NCBI GenBank assembly: GCA_025455465.1
Contig: JALOMI010000010.1
Span: forward strand, 1 to 32,406
Direction: 5' to 3'
Source: Cyclobacteriaceae bacterium
GTDB taxonomy: Bacteria; Bacteroidota; Bacteroidia; Cytophagales; Cyclobacteriaceae
DNA: 32,406 nt
The notes below the pieces were generated by a model. The model was not told where the DNA came from. It was given only the letters and a program-made list of their open reading frames with translations, and made no database searches. A program made the position numbers and the translations under genes. This document shows, piece after piece, positions 31,534 to 32,406 of the stretch (positions are counted from its first letter, which is position 1; each line of letters starts with the position of its first letter).

Positions 31534-32337
31534 ATGATCTACATCTTACTCGGCATAATTGCCGTACTGCTTTCATTGATAAGATATCATTATCATCAAC
31601 TGAGGTTGTTACGACAAAAGTTGAGTAACCTGGAGTATCAGGTTTCAGAGGCTCATGAAGCGTTATCGCAGGCACATGGTGTACTGGAGAAGCAGAAGGA
31701 ATTTATTCAAAGTCATCTTGCTTCGGATGAGAATATCTTAAAAGTGGAGCGAAAACGAATTGCCGATGACTTGCATGATGATACTGTTCAGCGCCTGGTA
31801 CTGGTGCGATTGCGGATGCAGCAATTGCTTTATTATCGCATTCCTGCTCAGGTTGAAGCTGAAGTTAATCAGCTTCAGCGCGAGATGAACTAGATTATAG
31901 GCGATATACGTTATCTGCTGGATGATCTGGTACACCCGAAATTTGAGCAGCAAACATTTACTGAATTGCTTCAAGGCCTTGCTCATCATTTGAGCAGGGC
32001 ATTGCACTGCAAGGTTGAATTTGATGTTCGTGCAGAGCAGATGGAATTTATTATCAGCTCACATGTAAAACGCGAACTCTACTTTATCATTCAGGAGGTG
32101 GCTCAGAACACCCTTAAGCATGCATTCGCTAATCTGCTAACGATAAAATTATCATGGGAAAACGGATTACAGGTAATCATTCAAGATGATGGGCAAGGCC
32201 TGCTGCCGCTGGGCATGGGTAAGGGCTTTGGTTTGGCCTCCATTCAAAACCGTGCCCATGCGATCGGTGCACAAATGTCGATGCATAATACTACACCCGG
32301 CCTGATAGTTATCCTGGAATATCAACAATTACAATAA
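31534..32337 (+). pseudogene. Sensor histidine kinase (HisKA_3 + HATPase), interrupted by an in-frame amber codon
   Basis: ATG 31534 opens a small membrane kinase with one N-terminal helix (YILLGIIAVLLSLI), a coiled coil to about residue 70, and the HisKA_3 box ERKRIADDLHDDTVQRL with the phospho-acceptor His81. At codon 120 an in-frame TAG (31891-31893) stops the ORF after REMN. The same frame then continues IIGDIRYLLDDLVHPKFEQQ into a full HATPase domain: IIQEVAQNTLKHA (N box), IQDDGQGL (G1), GFGLASIQNRA (G2), ending at TAA 32337. Read through, the protein is about 267 residues. The downstream half has no ATG at its start. TAG ends at least five normal genes in this window, so recoding is unlikely. 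The lesion is a base substitution or a sequencing error. Confidence 0.85.
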
Positions 32338-32406
32338 CCCGTTGCGCAGGGCAAAGGCCACCAGCCCGGCCGTACTTTTGGTGTTAGTTTTTTTTAACAT
32401 CCCTTT
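32329..32406 (-). CDS. LuxR/NarL-type response regulator, C-terminal end only
   Basis: The minus strand is open from the window edge to TAA 32331-32329 and encodes KGMLKKTNTKSTAGLVAFAL then RNGLL. This is the last part of a LuxR-type helix-turn-helix (compare the usual ending N-x-x-GLVxxAxxxGL). It is missing from the ORF track because it is cut. Its last three codons overlap the end of the histidine kinase gene tail to tail. HisKA_3 kinases usually pair with NarL-type regulators, so this is probably the partner. Confidence 0.8.
   Translation of the reverse strand, partial: KGMLKKTNTKSTAGLVAFALRNGLL

Noticed and set aside
31891-31893. Amber recoding (pyrrolysine or reassigned TAG)
   Set aside because: TAG ends several ordinary genes in the window, including nusB, rhlE and the TolC gene, so reassignment is very unlikely.

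Overview
This window looks like chromosomal core sequence of a Bacteroidota bacterium, most likely a member of the Cytophagales. That placement is an inference from several features. There is a DUF4293 membrane protein and a long NusB. The run nusB / YtxH / DUF1573 lipoprotein / yajC / YbbR-like / coaE is a typical Bacteroidota gene order. Shine-Dalgarno sequences are largely absent, and several gene starts have the Bacteroidota -7 promoter motif TAnnTTTG upstream. I see no phage, insertion sequence, CRISPR array or biosynthetic cluster.

Layout. 1-2.1 kb (minus): a coupled operon of a PGI/PMI-type isomerase, lipB and an unidentified gene cut by the window edge. 2.1-6.4 kb: yraN, an 8-bp tandem repeat, a frameshifted YwqK-like secreted protein, htpG carrying a 34-bp tandem duplication that breaks its 5' end, a DUF4293 gene, and a frameshifted four-helix-bundle gene between purine/pyrimidine-biased tracts. 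6.4-11.6 kb: truA, then two ABC exporter half-transporters in convergent orientation around an outer-membrane-type protein. 11.7-17.0 kb (plus): a leucine-dehydrogenase-type enzyme with its own terminator, then nusB, ytxH, DUF1573, yajC, ybbR and coaE. 17.0-22.6 kb: a tripartite RND efflux operon (adaptor, inner-membrane pump, TolC-like channel). 22.6-28.6 kb: scpA (minus), dxs plus a coupled alpha/beta hydrolase, a three-helix membrane protein with a zinc ribbon, a small conserved-looking protein and an M28 peptidase. 28.6-32.4 kb: tRNA-His with promoter, leader hairpin and terminator, dihydroorotase, a RhlE-type helicase, a histidine kinase split by an in-frame amber codon, and the last codons of a LuxR-type regulator running towards it.

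The gene content is ordinary housekeeping. The second-look items are structural: the htpG duplication, two single-base frameshifts close to it, the amber codon in the histidine kinase, complementary degenerate ABC half-transporters encoded convergently instead of as an operon, and a tRNA-His transcript predicted to start with a perfect hairpin. Whether the four broken reading frames are real decay or sequence errors cannot be settled from this window.

The longest stretch without a gene is about 180 bases. Eight ORFs in the supplied track start upstream of the better start codon. I moved those starts (PGI, YwqK-like protein, second ABC protein, leucine dehydrogenase, TolC, scpA, pyrC) or, for htpG, described the broken start.
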